Source: Streptomyces sp. NRRL F-525 (GTDB lineage Bacteria; Actinomycetota; Actinomycetes; Streptomycetales; Streptomycetaceae). Taken from it: a DNA stretch of 64,000 nucleotides. Below, one piece after another: positions 43,124-52,294 of this stretch. The notes beneath the pieces are model-generated. The model searched no databases. It was given only the letters and a program-made list of their open reading frames with translations, and was not told where the DNA came from. The stretch spans positions 62,001-126,000 of the forward strand of contig NZ_JNXE01000018.1 in NCBI RefSeq assembly GCF_000716605.1, given 5' to 3'. The position numbers and the translations under genes are program-made. Position 1 is the stretch's first letter. Each line of letters opens with the position of its first letter.

Positions 43124-43705
43124 ATGGCCCAGGTCAGACCCATGCGCGCGGACGCCCGGCGCAACTACGACCGACTGCTGAAGGTCGCGGCGGAGTCCTT
43201 CGCCGAGCACGGGGAGAACGCGTCCCTCGACGACATCGCCAAGCGCGCGGGCGTCGGGTCAGGGACGCTGTACCGGCACTTCCCGACCCGGCAGGCACTG
43301 CTTGAGGCGGCCTACGTCGACCGGATCGAGGCGCTCGGCACCCGCGCCGACGAGCTCGCGAAGGAGCTGCCCCCGGGCGAGGCGCTGGCCGAGTGGCTGT
43401 ACGAGGTGTGCGTCGGCACGATTCAAGTGCGCGGTATGAAGGCCCTGTTGGGCTCGGCCGTGACGGACGGCAACAATCTCGCGCTCACGGCCTGCGGCAC
43501 GCATATGAAGGGCGCGGCGCAGCGGCTGGTGGAGGCGGCGCAGCGGGAAGGGACCCTGCGTCAGGACATCGAGCCGATCGAGGTCCTGCGGCTGGCCCAC
43601 GGAGTGTCCACGGCCTCGGAGTTGGCGAACGGGCAGGGGAAGTACATCCGCCGCTATCTGTCCCTGCTGACGGACGGGCTGCGGCCCGCTGCCCGGCCGG
43701 AGTGA
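43124..43705 (+). CDS. TetR-family regulator of the MFS exporter
   Basis: A 193-residue regulator. The DNA-binding domain is at residues 12-58 (NYDRLLKVAAESFAEHGENA, LDDIAKRAGVGSGTLYRHFP). The C-terminal helices form the ligand pocket. It is divergently encoded from the MFS exporter with the double operator between them, so it most likely represses both genes until a drug-like ligand binds. The ATG at 43124 follows AAGGAG. Confidence 0.9.
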   Translation: MAQVRPMRADARRNYDRLLKVAAESFAEHGENASLDDIAKRAGVGSGTLYRHFPTRQALLEAAYVDRIEALGTRADELAKELPPGEALAEWLYEVCVGTIQVRGMKALLGSAVTDGNNLALTACGTHMKGAAQRLVEAAQREGTLRQDIEPIEVLRLAHGVSTASELANGQGKYIRRYLSLLTDGLRPAARPE

Positions 43706-43710
43706 ACGCC

Positions 43711-43734
43711 GGGCGCCCCTCGGAAGGGGCGCCC
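43711..43734. terminator. Bidirectional terminator between tetR and terD
   Basis: GGGCGCCCC-TCGGAA-GGGGCGCCC is a perfect 9-bp stem, 5 bases after the TetR stop and 28 bases from the terD stop (convergent). Confidence 0.75.
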
Positions 43735-43762
43735 GCAGCGGTCGTAGGACTGTATGTGGTGG

Positions 43763-44938
43763 TTACAGCGCTTGGGCGGCCGGCTTCACCATCCCCCGCA
43801 CCGTGCGGGACTTCACGAAGTCGCCCATCGCGGTCATGTCCCATTCGCCGGAGAACTGCTTGACCAGCTTGGCCATCATCACGCCGGTCTGGGACTCGGC
43901 GTTGGTGAGGTCGAAGCGGACCAGTTCCTCGCCGGTCGCGGCGTCCAGGAGGCGGCAGTAGGCCTTGGCGACCTCGGTGAACTTCTGGCCGGAGAAGGAG
44001 TTGACCGTGAAGACCAGGCCGGTGACCTCCTGGGGGATGCGGCCGAGGTCGACGACGATCACCTCGTCGTCACCGCCGCCCTCGCCCGTCAGATTGTCCC
44101 CGGAGTGCTTGATCGCGCCGTTCAGGATCGAGAGCTTGCCGAAGTAGCAGCTGTCGATGTGGTTGCGCTGCGGGCCGTAGGCGATGACCGAGGCGTCCAG
44201 GTCGATGTCCTTGCCCCGGTAGGCGGGCTCCCAGCCGAGGCCCATCTTGACCTGGGAGAGGAGCGGGCGGCCGCCCTTGACCAGGGACACCGTCTGGTTC
44301 TTCTGGAGGCTGACGCGGCCCTTGTCGAGGTTGATCTTTCCGGCGCCGAGCGGGGGTGCGGCGGGCGGGGCCGGGGGTGCCACCGGGGTCTGCACCGTCG
44401 GGGTGGGCGGGGCCACCGGCGCCGGAGCCGCCGCCGGCTCCTCCACCGAGACGCCGAAGTCCGTGGCGATGCCCGCCAGGCCGTTCGCGTAGCCCTGGCC
44501 GACCGCGCGGGCCTTCCAGACACCGTTGCGCAGATAGATCTCGACGACCACCAGGGCCGTCTCGGCGCCCAGTTGAGGAGGCGTGAAGGTGGCCAGCACC
44601 GAGCCGTCCTCCGCGTTGCGGATCGTCGCCGTCGGCTCGATGCCCTGGAAGGTCTGCCCCGCGGCGTCGGGGCTCGCCGTGACGACGATCTTCTCGATGC
44701 CGGGCGGCACCGCGGCCGTGTCGACCGTGATCGCGTCCGGGGACGTACCGCCGCCGGAGCGGTACGTCACACCCGGGCCGTTCGGCTGGTTGTAGAAGAT
44801 GAAGTCGTCGTCCGAGCGCACCTTGCCGTCGCCGGTGAGCAGCAGGCTCGACACGTCGAGCCGCACGGGGGCGGCGACATCCACGGCCACCCGGGAGACC
44901 GGAAGAGGGATGTTCGAGCCTGGGGTCATAGCTGTCAT
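43763..44938 (-). CDS. TerD-domain protein with two domains
   Basis: A 391-residue protein with a degenerate N-terminal TerD-like domain (about residues 1-165) and a canonical C-terminal TerD domain (about 200-391). They are separated by a Pro/Ala-rich linker (APVAPPTPTVQTPVAPPAPP). The C-terminal domain has the Ca-binding signature DIDLDASVIAYG and GDNLTGEGGGDDE. The N-terminal one lacks DxDLDxS. TerD proteins are linked to tellurite and stress responses in streptomycetes. Two near starts exist, MTAMTPGS at 44938 and MTPGS at 44929. Confidence 0.85.
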   Translation of the reverse strand: MTAMTPGSNIPLPVSRVAVDVAAPVRLDVSSLLLTGDGKVRSDDDFIFYNQPNGPGVTYRSGGGTSPDAITVDTAAVPPGIEKIVVTASPDAAGQTFQGIEPTATIRNAEDGSVLATFTPPQLGAETALVVVEIYLRNGVWKARAVGQGYANGLAGIATDFGVSVEEPAAAPAPVAPPTPTVQTPVAPPAPPAAPPLGAGKINLDKGRVSLQKNQTVSLVKGGRPLLSQVKMGLGWEPAYRGKDIDLDASVIAYGPQRNHIDSCYFGKLSILNGAIKHSGDNLTGEGGGDDEVIVVDLGRIPQEVTGLVFTVNSFSGQKFTEVAKAYCRLLDAATGEELVRFDLTNAESQTGVMMAKLVKQFSGEWDMTAMGDFVKSRTVRGMVKPAAQAL

Positions 44939-45013
44939 GGCTCGTGAACGAACGGCACCGCTTTACCGTTCCCTTACCGTTGAACCGCCCCCGTTCGGCT
45001 CAGGGGACCAGGT

Positions 45014-46003
45014 TCAGGGAATCACGACGATCTTCCGCCCCACCCCCGCCGCGAACTGCTCCAGCGCCTGCGGATACCGCTCCAGCTCTATCCGGTCGCT
45101 GATGAAGATCTCCGGGTCGAGGACCCCGTTCGCGAACAGCTCCGCCGCCCGCTCGAAGCTGTGCAGCACCGCCATGGAGCCGGTGATGGTGATCTCCTGG
45201 TTGTAGATGCGGTACGGGTCGATCGACACCCGGGTCGCGTAGTCGGCCACCCCGAACTGCAGGAACGTGCCCGCCTTCGCCACCCGGCCCAGGCCGTCCT
45301 GGATCGCCGCCGCGTTGCCGGTCGCGTCGACCACGAGGTCCCAGCCCTGCGGCTTGTCCAGCTCGTCCGCGTTCGCCGCCGAGCCGGAGACCCCGAGCGT
45401 GCGGGCCGTCTCCAGGCGGGCCGGGTTCAGGTCCACGATGTCAACGCTCGCCGCGCCGGTGCGCTTGGCCAGCTCCAGCATCATCAGGCCCATGGTCCCG
45501 GAGCCGTAGATCAGGACGTGCGCGCCGAGGCGGGACTTGAGGACGTCGTAGCCGCGCACCGCGCACGACAGGGGTTCTACGAGGGCCGCGTCCTGGGTGC
45601 GGACGTGCTCGGGTAGCTTGACGCAGTTCGCCACCGGGGCGACGGCGTACTGGGCCGCGCCGCCCGCCGTGGTGACGCCGATCGCGGCCCAGCGTTCGCA
45701 GAGGTTGTTGTGTCCGTTGCGGCACTGCCGGCATTCGTAGCAGTACAGGGACGGGTCCACGGCCACCTGGTCGCCGACCGAGACCTCGGTGACCTGGGTG
45801 CCGACCGCGACGATCTCGCCGGCGAACTCGTGGCCCGGCACGATCGGCAGCTTGGGCGCGAACTCGCCCTGGAGGATGTGCAGATCGGTGCCGCACAGCC
45901 CGCAGGCGGCGACCTCGACGACGACCTCGCGGGGGCCCGGCGTCGGGTCGGGGACCTCGGTGACGACGGCGCGGCCCACGGACTCGATGACGGCGGCCTT
46001 CAT
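45014..46003 (-). CDS. Zinc-dependent medium-chain (polyol-type) dehydrogenase
   Basis: A 329-residue MDR alcohol dehydrogenase of the sorbitol/threonine dehydrogenase class. The catalytic zinc site is CGLCGTDLH and PGHEFAGE. The structural zinc cysteines are in CYECRQCRNGHNNLC, and the NAD-binding loop is YGSGTMGLM. It is the last gene of a DeoR-ABC operon and overlaps the permease gene by 4 bases, so it probably oxidises the imported polyol or sugar to a ketose in the cytosol. The substrate cannot be read from the sequence. Confidence 0.88.
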   Translation of the reverse strand: MKAAVIESVGRAVVTEVPDPTPGPREVVVEVAACGLCGTDLHILQGEFAPKLPIVPGHEFAGEIVAVGTQVTEVSVGDQVAVDPSLYCYECRQCRNGHNNLCERWAAIGVTTAGGAAQYAVAPVANCVKLPEHVRTQDAALVEPLSCAVRGYDVLKSRLGAHVLIYGSGTMGLMMLELAKRTGAASVDIVDLNPARLETARTLGVSGSAANADELDKPQGWDLVVDATGNAAAIQDGLGRVAKAGTFLQFGVADYATRVSIDPYRIYNQEITITGSMAVLHSFERAAELFANGVLDPEIFISDRIELERYPQALEQFAAGVGRKIVVIP

Positions 46004-46848
46004 TTCACGGCTCCCAAGGAGAGGCCCTGGACCAGCTTGTCCTGGGCGGCGAACCCCGCGGCGAGCACCGGCAGGGAGATGACGAGCGACGCGGCGCACA
46101 CCTTCGCCAGGAACAGGCCCTGGCTGGTGATGAAGCCGGTCAGGAAGACGGGGGCGGTCTCCGCGACCACACCCGTGAGGACCCGGGCGAACAGCAGCTC
46201 GTTCCAGCTGAAGATGAAGCAGATGAGGGCTGTCGCGGCAATACCAGGGAGGGAGATCGGAGCGACCACGCGCGCGAGGATGGTCGGCAGCCGGGCGCCG
46301 TCGATCTGCGCCGCCTCGATGACGGCGACCGGGACCTCGGCGAGGAAGGACTGCATCATCCACACCGCGATCGGCAGGTTCATGGAGGTGTAGAGGATGA
46401 CCAGGAGCCAGATGTTGTCGAGCATCCCGGCGTTCTTCGCGAACAGGTAGATCGGCAGCAGGCCCGCCACCACCGGGAGCATCTTCGTGGAGAGGAAGAA
46501 GAACAGGACGTTGGTCCACTTCTTCACCGGGCGGATCGACAGCGCGTAGGCCGCCGGGAACGCCAGCAGCAGCACGAAGAGTGTCGAAGCCACGGACGCG
46601 ACAAGGGAGTTGACCAGCGCGGGCCAGGGGCTCGCGCCGCCTCCGGTGCCGAAGAAGTCCCGGTAGCCGTCCAGGGTGAGGGCGGCCCCGAAGGACGGCG
46701 GGTTGGTCGCCGCGTCCGCCTCCGAGTGGAAGGACGTCAGTGCCATCCAGGCGATGGGCAGGAAGAACACGATGCCGAGCACCCAGGCCACCAGGCCGAG
46801 GCCGGCGCCTTTGCGGCGGGCACGCGCGCGTACGGCGATGCTGCTCAT
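46000..46848 (-). CDS. Carbohydrate ABC transporter permease, MalG type
   Basis: A 282-residue inner-membrane protein with six helices and the EAA loop EAAQIDGARLPTILARVVAPI that contacts the ATPase. It pairs with the MalF-type permease immediately upstream, overlapping by 4 bases. No ATPase gene is in the operon, which is usual in streptomycetes where the shared ATPase MsiK energises many sugar importers. Confidence 0.92.
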   Translation of the reverse strand: MSSIAVRARARRKGAGLGLVAWVLGIVFFLPIAWMALTSFHSEADAATNPPSFGAALTLDGYRDFFGTGGGASPWPALVNSLVASVASTLFVLLLAFPAAYALSIRPVKKWTNVLFFFLSTKMLPVVAGLLPIYLFAKNAGMLDNIWLLVILYTSMNLPIAVWMMQSFLAEVPVAVIEAAQIDGARLPTILARVVAPISLPGIAATALICFIFSWNELLFARVLTGVVAETAPVFLTGFITSQGLFLAKVCAASLVISLPVLAAGFAAQDKLVQGLSLGAVK

Positions 46849-47783
46849 GCGCGGGACGCCTCCTCACGGAACAGGGACGACACGACGCGCAGGGCGAAGG
46901 TCGCGATGATGATCGAGCCGATGACGACCAGGACGCCGGCCGCCGAGGCGAGGCCGTTCTCGTGCGCCTGGTAGAAGCTCTGGTAGACGGTGTAGGGCAG
47001 GTTGGCGGTGCCCAGGCCGCCGGACGTGATGGTGAAGACCGCGTCGAAGTTCTGGACGATGTAGATCGAGCCCAGCAGGGCGCCGAGTTCGAGGTAGCGG
47101 CGCAGGTGCGGGAGGGTCAGATAGCGGAAGACCTGCCAGTCGCTCGCGCCGTCCACCTTCGCGGCCTCGATCTGCTGGTGGTCGCGGCTCTGGAGGCCGG
47201 CCAGCAGGATCAGCATCATGAACGGCGTCCACTGCCACACCAGGGATGCCTCGACCGCGAGCAGCGGGGTGTTGGAGATCCAGTCGGGCTGTGGGCCGCC
47301 CACATAGTGCAACAGCCCATTGAACAGGCCGTATTCAGGGTTGTAGAGCACATGCTTCCAGAGCAGGGCCGCGGCCACCGGCACCACCAGGAAGGGAGCG
47401 ATCAGCAGCGTGCGGACGAAGCCCCGGCCCTTGAACTTCCGGTCCAGGAGCAGCGCGAGCAGCAGCCCGAAGACCAGGCTGGCCAGCACCACCGCCACGG
47501 TGAGCAGGATGGTCGTCCACACGGAGTGGCGCAGGTCCGCGTCGGTCAGGACCTGGTGGTAGTTGTCGAGACCGGTGAAGTGCCGGGCCTTCGGGTAGAG
47601 CGCGTTCCAGTCGAAGAACGAGATCACCAGCGTGGCCACGAACGGGAGTTGGGTCACGACGATCATGAAGATCAGGGCGGGGAGCAGCGGGGCACGGGTG
47701 GCCCAGGCGCGCAGTCGGTCGGAGGGCTGCCGCGCGGTACGAGTTGGGCTGGTGGCCAGCGGGGCCGTTGTCGTGGCGGTCAT
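46845..47783 (-). CDS. Carbohydrate ABC transporter permease, MalF type
   Basis: A 312-residue membrane protein with six helices and the loop EAAKVDGASDWQVFRYLTLP. An N-terminal Thr/Ala-rich tail precedes the first helix. It overlaps the binding-protein gene upstream and the MalG-type gene downstream by 4 bases each (ATGA), so the transporter genes are coupled. The start ATG is at 47783. Confidence 0.92.
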   Translation of the reverse strand: MTATTTAPLATSPTRTARQPSDRLRAWATRAPLLPALIFMIVVTQLPFVATLVISFFDWNALYPKARHFTGLDNYHQVLTDADLRHSVWTTILLTVAVVLASLVFGLLLALLLDRKFKGRGFVRTLLIAPFLVVPVAAALLWKHVLYNPEYGLFNGLLHYVGGPQPDWISNTPLLAVEASLVWQWTPFMMLILLAGLQSRDHQQIEAAKVDGASDWQVFRYLTLPHLRRYLELGALLGSIYIVQNFDAVFTITSGGLGTANLPYTVYQSFYQAHENGLASAAGVLVVIGSIIIATFALRVVSSLFREEASRA

Positions 47784-49150
47784 CGTCCCTCGTACTCCTT
47801 GGAGATCTGCTCGGCGAGTTTCTGGGACTTCTTCAGGGCCGAGTCGACGGACTGCCGTCCGGCGATGGCCGAACTGATCTCCTGGGAGACCTTCGTGCCG
47901 AGGTCGGTGAACTCGGGGATGTCGACGAACTGGATGCCGGGCGCGGGCCGCGGCTGCACGCCGGGGTCGTTCGGCTTGGCGCCCTCGATGGCCGCCTTCG
48001 TCATCTCCTGGAAGGCGGCGGCCTCCTTGACGTAGTCCGGGTTCGTGTACGTCGAGGCGCGCTTGCCGGCCGGCACGTTGGACCAGCCGTCCGTGTCGCC
48101 GACCAGCTGCTCGTACTGCTTGCTGGACGCCCATGACACGAACTTCCAGGCCTTGTCGGAGTTGTGGGACGCCTTCTGGATGCCCCAGGCCCACGTGTAC
48201 AGCCAGCCCGAGGAGTCGGTCTTCTCGACCGGCGCGGGGACGTAGCCGATCTTGCCCTTCACCGGGGAGCCCTTGGCCTCCAGCGAACCGGCCGCGGAGG
48301 TGGCGTCGTACCACATGGCGACCTTGCTCTGCGTGATGTTGTTCAGGCACTCGGCGAAGCCGGACTGGGCCGCGCCGGACTCGCCGTGCTTGCGGACCAG
48401 GTCGACATAGAACTTCGTCGCCTGCTCGAACGCGGGGGAGTCGAGCTGTGCCTTCCAGTCCTTGGTGAACCAGGTCCCGCCGAAGGTGTTCACGACGGTG
48501 GTCAGCGGCGCCATCAACTCGCCCCAACCGGGCAGCCCGCGCAGGCAGATGCCCTTCATGCCGGGCTTCGCGCCGTCGACCTTGGCGGCTATGTCGGCCA
48601 CCTGGGTCCAGGTCGGGTGCGCGGGCATCGTGATGTTCTTCTCGGCGAGCACGTCCTTGCGGTACATCAGGAAGGACGACTCGCCGTAGAACGGCTGCCC
48701 GTAGAGCTTGCCGTCGTCGGCCGTCAGCGACTCCCGCATCGGCTTGAGGATGTCCTGCTCGTCGTAGGCCGGGTCCTTCGCTACGTAGGAGTCCATCTCG
48801 TGCAGCCAGCCGTTGCGGGCGTAGATCGGGATCTCGTAGTTCGAGAGGGTCGCCACGTCGTACTGGCCGGCCTGGTTGGCGAAGTCCTGGCTGATCTTGT
48901 CGCGGACGTCGTTCTCGGGCAGCACCGTGAAGTTGACCTTGATGCCGGTCTCCTTCGTGAAGTGCGGGGCCAGCTTCTGGAGTTCGGTCATCTGGGGGTT
49001 GTTGACCATGAGGACGTTGATCGAGTTGCCGCCGGATCCGGCGCCGCCCGCTCCGACCCAGCAGCCGGAGAGCAGCGGGGCGAGCAGCGTCCCTACGGCG
49101 GCCAGGGCGAGCGTGGCTCGCGGCGGCCGTCGTCGGCTCTGGGTTCGCAT
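47780..49150 (-). CDS. Sugar/polyol-binding lipoprotein of the ABC importer
   Basis: A 456-residue family 1 solute-binding protein anchored to the outer face of the membrane. The signal peptide ends in the lipobox LLSGC (Cys at about residue 30). The mature part has the usual two-lobe fold markers (NVLMVNNPQMTELQKLAPHF, YDVATLSNYEIPIYARNGW, GQPFYGESSFLMYRKDVL). I chose ATG 49150, with GGAG upstream, over the longer frame to 49201. It is the first gene of the transporter operon. The ligand is inferred to be a polyol from the dehydrogenase partner. Confidence 0.9.
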   Translation of the reverse strand: MRTQSRRRPPRATLALAAVGTLLAPLLSGCWVGAGGAGSGGNSINVLMVNNPQMTELQKLAPHFTKETGIKVNFTVLPENDVRDKISQDFANQAGQYDVATLSNYEIPIYARNGWLHEMDSYVAKDPAYDEQDILKPMRESLTADDGKLYGQPFYGESSFLMYRKDVLAEKNITMPAHPTWTQVADIAAKVDGAKPGMKGICLRGLPGWGELMAPLTTVVNTFGGTWFTKDWKAQLDSPAFEQATKFYVDLVRKHGESGAAQSGFAECLNNITQSKVAMWYDATSAAGSLEAKGSPVKGKIGYVPAPVEKTDSSGWLYTWAWGIQKASHNSDKAWKFVSWASSKQYEQLVGDTDGWSNVPAGKRASTYTNPDYVKEAAAFQEMTKAAIEGAKPNDPGVQPRPAPGIQFVDIPEFTDLGTKVSQEISSAIAGRQSVDSALKKSQKLAEQISKEYEGR

Positions 49151-49237
49151 GGATCGCTCCTGCAGATATGGGGAGAAATAGGGTGCGCACGGGAATGGCA
49201 CACCCCTGGTGGGTGAGTTGGGATTTCAAACGGGGTG

Positions 49238-50008
49238 TTAGACGCGGATGACCTGTGGCCCCAGCAAGGAGTAGCGGTGGGCTTCGGCCGACGGGAGCAG
49301 CGTGCTCGTGACGATCGTCTCCAGGGCGCCGATCTCGGCGAACCTGCAGAAGCTGACCGCCCCGAACTTGGTGTGCACGCCCGCGAACACGGTGCGCCGG
49401 GAGGCGCGGATGGCCTGTGCCTTGACCTCGCTCACGGCGGGGTCGGGCGTGGTCAGGCCGTGTTCGCGGGAGATGCCGTTGGCGCCGATGAAGGCGAGGT
49501 CGAGGACGAAGCCGGCGAGCATCTTCGTCGTCCAGTGGTCCACGGTGGCCAGCGTGCCGTGCCGGACCCGGCCGCCGAGCAGCAGCACCGAGGTGTTCTC
49601 CGACTCGGCGAGCACGCCCGCCACGGGCAGGGACGCGGTGACCACGGTCAGCGGCCGGTCCCTGGGCAGCGCCTCGGCGATGAGCTGGGGGGTGAAGCCC
49701 TCGTCGACGAAGACGGTCTCGGCGTCCCCGAGCAGCTCTGCCGCGGCGACCGCGATCCGGCGCTTCTCCGGGACATGGCTGGTGGCGCGGAAGGCGAGCG
49801 TCGTCTCGAAACCGGCGCTCTCCACGGGGTAGGCGCCGCCATGGGTCCTGCGGACCAGCCCGTGGTCCTCCAGGGCCCGCAGATCCCGCCGTACGGTCTC
49901 CTTGGCCACGCCCAGCTCGGCGGCGAGCGCGGTGACGTCGACCGAGCCGGTGCGGCGCGCGGCCCGCACGATCTCCCGCTGGCGTTCCTCCGCCGAACTC
50001 GTGCTCAT
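49238..50008 (-). CDS. DeoR-family regulator of the polyol-type operon
   Basis: A 256-residue DeoR regulator. The N-terminal helix-turn-helix (REIVRAARRTGSVDVTALAA, LGVAKETVRRDLRALEDHGL) is followed by the DeoRC sugar-phosphate-sensing domain (VFVDEGFTPQLIAEALP, LLGGRVRHGTLATV, FIGANGISREHGLTTPD). It lies 87 bases upstream of the binding-protein gene on the same strand and probably represses the importer operon until a phosphorylated sugar appears. Confidence 0.9.
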   Translation of the reverse strand: MSTSSAEERQREIVRAARRTGSVDVTALAAELGVAKETVRRDLRALEDHGLVRRTHGGAYPVESAGFETTLAFRATSHVPEKRRIAVAAAELLGDAETVFVDEGFTPQLIAEALPRDRPLTVVTASLPVAGVLAESENTSVLLLGGRVRHGTLATVDHWTTKMLAGFVLDLAFIGANGISREHGLTTPDPAVSEVKAQAIRASRRTVFAGVHTKFGAVSFCRFAEIGALETIVTSTLLPSAEAHRYSLLGPQVIRV

Positions 50009-50277
50009 GGCCGACACCGCCTTTCCGCTCACCTGGAGTACTGCCCGTTCGGGCCCGGTGGGACCCTTGGGGGAAGTTCTACAGCCGGTGCGCGGCACTG
50101 ACCAGGCCTGTTGCACGCCCGATGCTGCCCGTGTGTGACCGTTTACCGCGCGCTGTGCCCGTCGCGGACCTGCGCGGCTGTGCGCCGGGGCGTGAGATCG
50201 GGCAGCGTCCGTGCCCGAACATGCCTGCGGGCGGGCCCGTTCGGTGCCCGCCCGCGTCTCCGGAGTGCCTTTTCCCG
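50009..50277. other. Intergenic region upstream of deoR with the udh terminator
   Basis: This 269-base stretch should hold the deoR promoter on the minus strand and the terminator of the uronate dehydrogenase transcript at 50227-50255. I see no plausible gene and no clear operator. Confidence 0.4.
50227..50255 (-). terminator. Terminator downstream of uronate dehydrogenase
   Basis: GCGGGCGGGC pairs with GCCCGCCCGC over a 9-base loop, 22 bases after the udh stop in the minus direction. It separates udh from deoR. Confidence 0.65.
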
Positions 50278-51087
50278 TCAGTACGGCCAGATCGGCGGGT
50301 CGTTCACGAAGTGGCCGCCGAGATAGGCGTGCGCCTCGACGTCCGGCTGGAGCTCGCCCTGCTCGGCGATGATCTTCTCGGCGTACGGCTCGGAGTCGTC
50401 CCGCGGTTCGTAACCGAGCGCCCGCGCGGTCGAAAGGTCCCACCACAGGCGGGTGTTGGCGGAGGAGCCGTAGACGACGGTGTGCTGCACGTCCTCGGCG
50501 GTGAGGGCCGCGTGGAAGAGGCGGGCGCCGTCGGCGGGGCTCATCCAGATCGACAGCATGCGCACGCTGCTGGGCTCCGGGAAGCAGGAGCCGATGCGTA
50601 CGGAGACGGTCTCCAGGCCGTGCTTGTCCCAGTAGAACTGCGCCAGGTCCTCGCCGAAGGACTTCGACAGGCCGTAGAAGGTGTCGGGGCGGTGCGGGGT
50701 GTCGATGGGGATGAGCGGGTCGTCGCCCTGGGGCCTCGGCGTGTAGCCGACGGCGTGGTTGGAGGAGGCGAAGACGATGCGCGGGATGCCCTCCTCGCGG
50801 GCGGCCTCGTAGAGGTTGTACGTGCCCTCGATGTTCGACGCGAGGATCTTGTCGAAGGAGGCTTCCAGGGAGATGCCGGCGAGATGGATGATCGCGTCGA
50901 CGCCCCGCACGGCCTCGCGGAGCGCCGCGCGGTCGGAGAGGTCGGTGATGATCGCGTCCGGCGCGCCCTCGATGGGGCGGACGTCCAGCAGGCGCAGCTC
51001 GTAGCCGTAGGAGGGGAGCAGGTCCCGCATCAGGGTGCCGAGTCCGCCTGCGGCGCCGGTGAGCAGAACGGTGCGGGGAGCGGGCAT
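50278..51087 (-). CDS. udh: Uronate dehydrogenase (NAD-dependent epimerase/dehydratase fold)
   Basis: A 269-residue short-chain (extended SDR) enzyme. It has the NAD-binding TGAAGGLGTLM motif at about residues 10-20, DVRPIEGAPDAIITDLSD, LAGISLEASFDKILASNI and the catalytic YGLSKSFGE. The sequence is close to uronate dehydrogenases that oxidise glucuronate or galacturonate to the aldarolactone. The divergent KDG dehydratase gene supports this pathway (uronate, aldarate, then KDG). I used ATG 51087 (MPAPRTV). Confidence 0.8.
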   Translation of the reverse strand: MPAPRTVLLTGAAGGLGTLMRDLLPSYGYELRLLDVRPIEGAPDAIITDLSDRAALREAVRGVDAIIHLAGISLEASFDKILASNIEGTYNLYEAAREEGIPRIVFASSNHAVGYTPRPQGDDPLIPIDTPHRPDTFYGLSKSFGEDLAQFYWDKHGLETVSVRIGSCFPEPSSVRMLSIWMSPADGARLFHAALTAEDVQHTVVYGSSANTRLWWDLSTARALGYEPRDDSEPYAEKIIAEQGELQPDVEAHAYLGGHFVNDPPIWPY

Positions 51088-51131
51088 CCTCGGTCTCCTT
51101 GGGATCGACAGTGGATGGCTGACCTCATCCA

Positions 51132-51144
51132 TGAATGATATTCA
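51132..51144. promoter_or_regulatory. Putative operator TGAAT-GAT-ATTCA
   Basis: A perfect 5-bp inverted repeat with a 3-base spacer in the 241-base divergent region between udh and the KDG dehydratase gene. Nearby are direct TCAGAA repeats (51273, 51292). It may bind the local uronate-responsive regulator, whose gene is not next to it. Confidence 0.4.
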
Positions 51145-51328
51145 CATGCATGGACAAGCTAAGGATCGTCCGCCATGCCAGTCAAGTGTGGCGTGGACCT
51201 GGGAAATCCGCTTCCTTCTTGCTCATTTGCCTGCTTGACCCACCCTGAGGCAGATCCTTAGGGTGGGGCTGTTCAGAAATGTAGACGTTGATCAGAAGAA
51301 CGCACGCGCCTGTTTCAAGGGAGAGCCC

Positions 51329-52294
51329 GTGACGCCAGCCCCTCTCGCCGACCGGCTCAGTATCCCCAGCGGGCCGCTGTTCTTCCCCGTCACCGCGTAC
51401 GGCCCCGACGGCTCCGTCGATCTCGACGTCTACCGCGCGCATGTCCGCCGGGGCGTGGAGGCCGGGGCCGCCGCCGTGTTCGCGTGCTGCGGCACCGGGG
51501 AGTTCCACGCGCTGCTGCCCGAGGAGTTCGAGGCGTGCGTCCGGGCTGCCGTGGAGGCGACTGCGGGCCGGGTGCCGGTGGTCGCGGGCGCGGGCTACGG
51601 CACCGCGCTCGCCGTACGGTACGCGCGGCTCGCGGAGGCCGCCGGGGCGGACGGGCTGCTCGCCATGCCGCCGTACCTCGTGGTCGCCGGGCAGGAGGGG
51701 CTGCTGCGGCACTACCGCGAGGTGGCCGCGGCGACGGCACTGCCCGTCATCGTCTACCAGCGCGACAACGCCGTCTTCACCCCCGCCACGGTCGTCGAAC
51801 TCGCCCGCACCGAGGGCATCATCGGCTTCAAGGACGGCCTCGGCGACCTCGACCTGATGCAGCGGATCGTGAGCACGGTACGCGCCGAAGTCCCGGGCGA
51901 ATTCCTCTACTTCAACGGACTCCCGACCGCCGAACAGACCCAACTCGCCTACCGGGGCATCGGTATCACCCTCTACTCCTCCGCCGTGTTCTGCTTCGTC
52001 CCCGAGATCGCGCTCGCCTTCCACCGCGCGCTGGCGACCGGCGACGACACCACGGCGAACCGTCTCCTGGACGGCTTCTATCTCCCGTTCGTCGAACTCC
52101 GCGCCCAGGGCAGGGGTTACGCCGTCTCGTTGGTCAAAGCGGGCGTACGGATGCGGGGGTTGGACGTCGGCGAGGTCCGCCCACCCCTGACCGAGCCGAC
52201 CGAGGACCACGTCAAGCAGCTGGCCCAACTCATCGAGCGCGGCTATACGTTGATCGAGTCAGAGGTCGCATCGCGGATCGAGGAGGGCGCGTGA
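51329..52294 (+). CDS. kdgD: 5-dehydro-4-deoxyglucarate dehydratase
   Basis: A 321-residue DHDPS-superfamily enzyme that dehydrates and decarboxylates 5-keto-4-deoxyglucarate to 2-oxoglutarate semialdehyde. It has GTGEFHALLPEEF, VVAGAGYGTA and VIVYQRDNAVFTP, plus the Schiff-base lysine with the family signature IIGFKDGLGDLDLMQRIV. The start is GTG at 51329 after AAGGGAG. The adjacent divergent udh gene supplies an upstream step, consistent with hexuronate oxidation. The next gene overlaps its stop. Confidence 0.88.
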   Translation: MTPAPLADRLSIPSGPLFFPVTAYGPDGSVDLDVYRAHVRRGVEAGAAAVFACCGTGEFHALLPEEFEACVRAAVEATAGRVPVVAGAGYGTALAVRYARLAEAAGADGLLAMPPYLVVAGQEGLLRHYREVAAATALPVIVYQRDNAVFTPATVVELARTEGIIGFKDGLGDLDLMQRIVSTVRAEVPGEFLYFNGLPTAEQTQLAYRGIGITLYSSAVFCFVPEIALAFHRALATGDDTTANRLLDGFYLPFVELRAQGRGYAVSLVKAGVRMRGLDVGEVRPPLTEPTEDHVKQLAQLIERGYTLIESEVASRIEEGA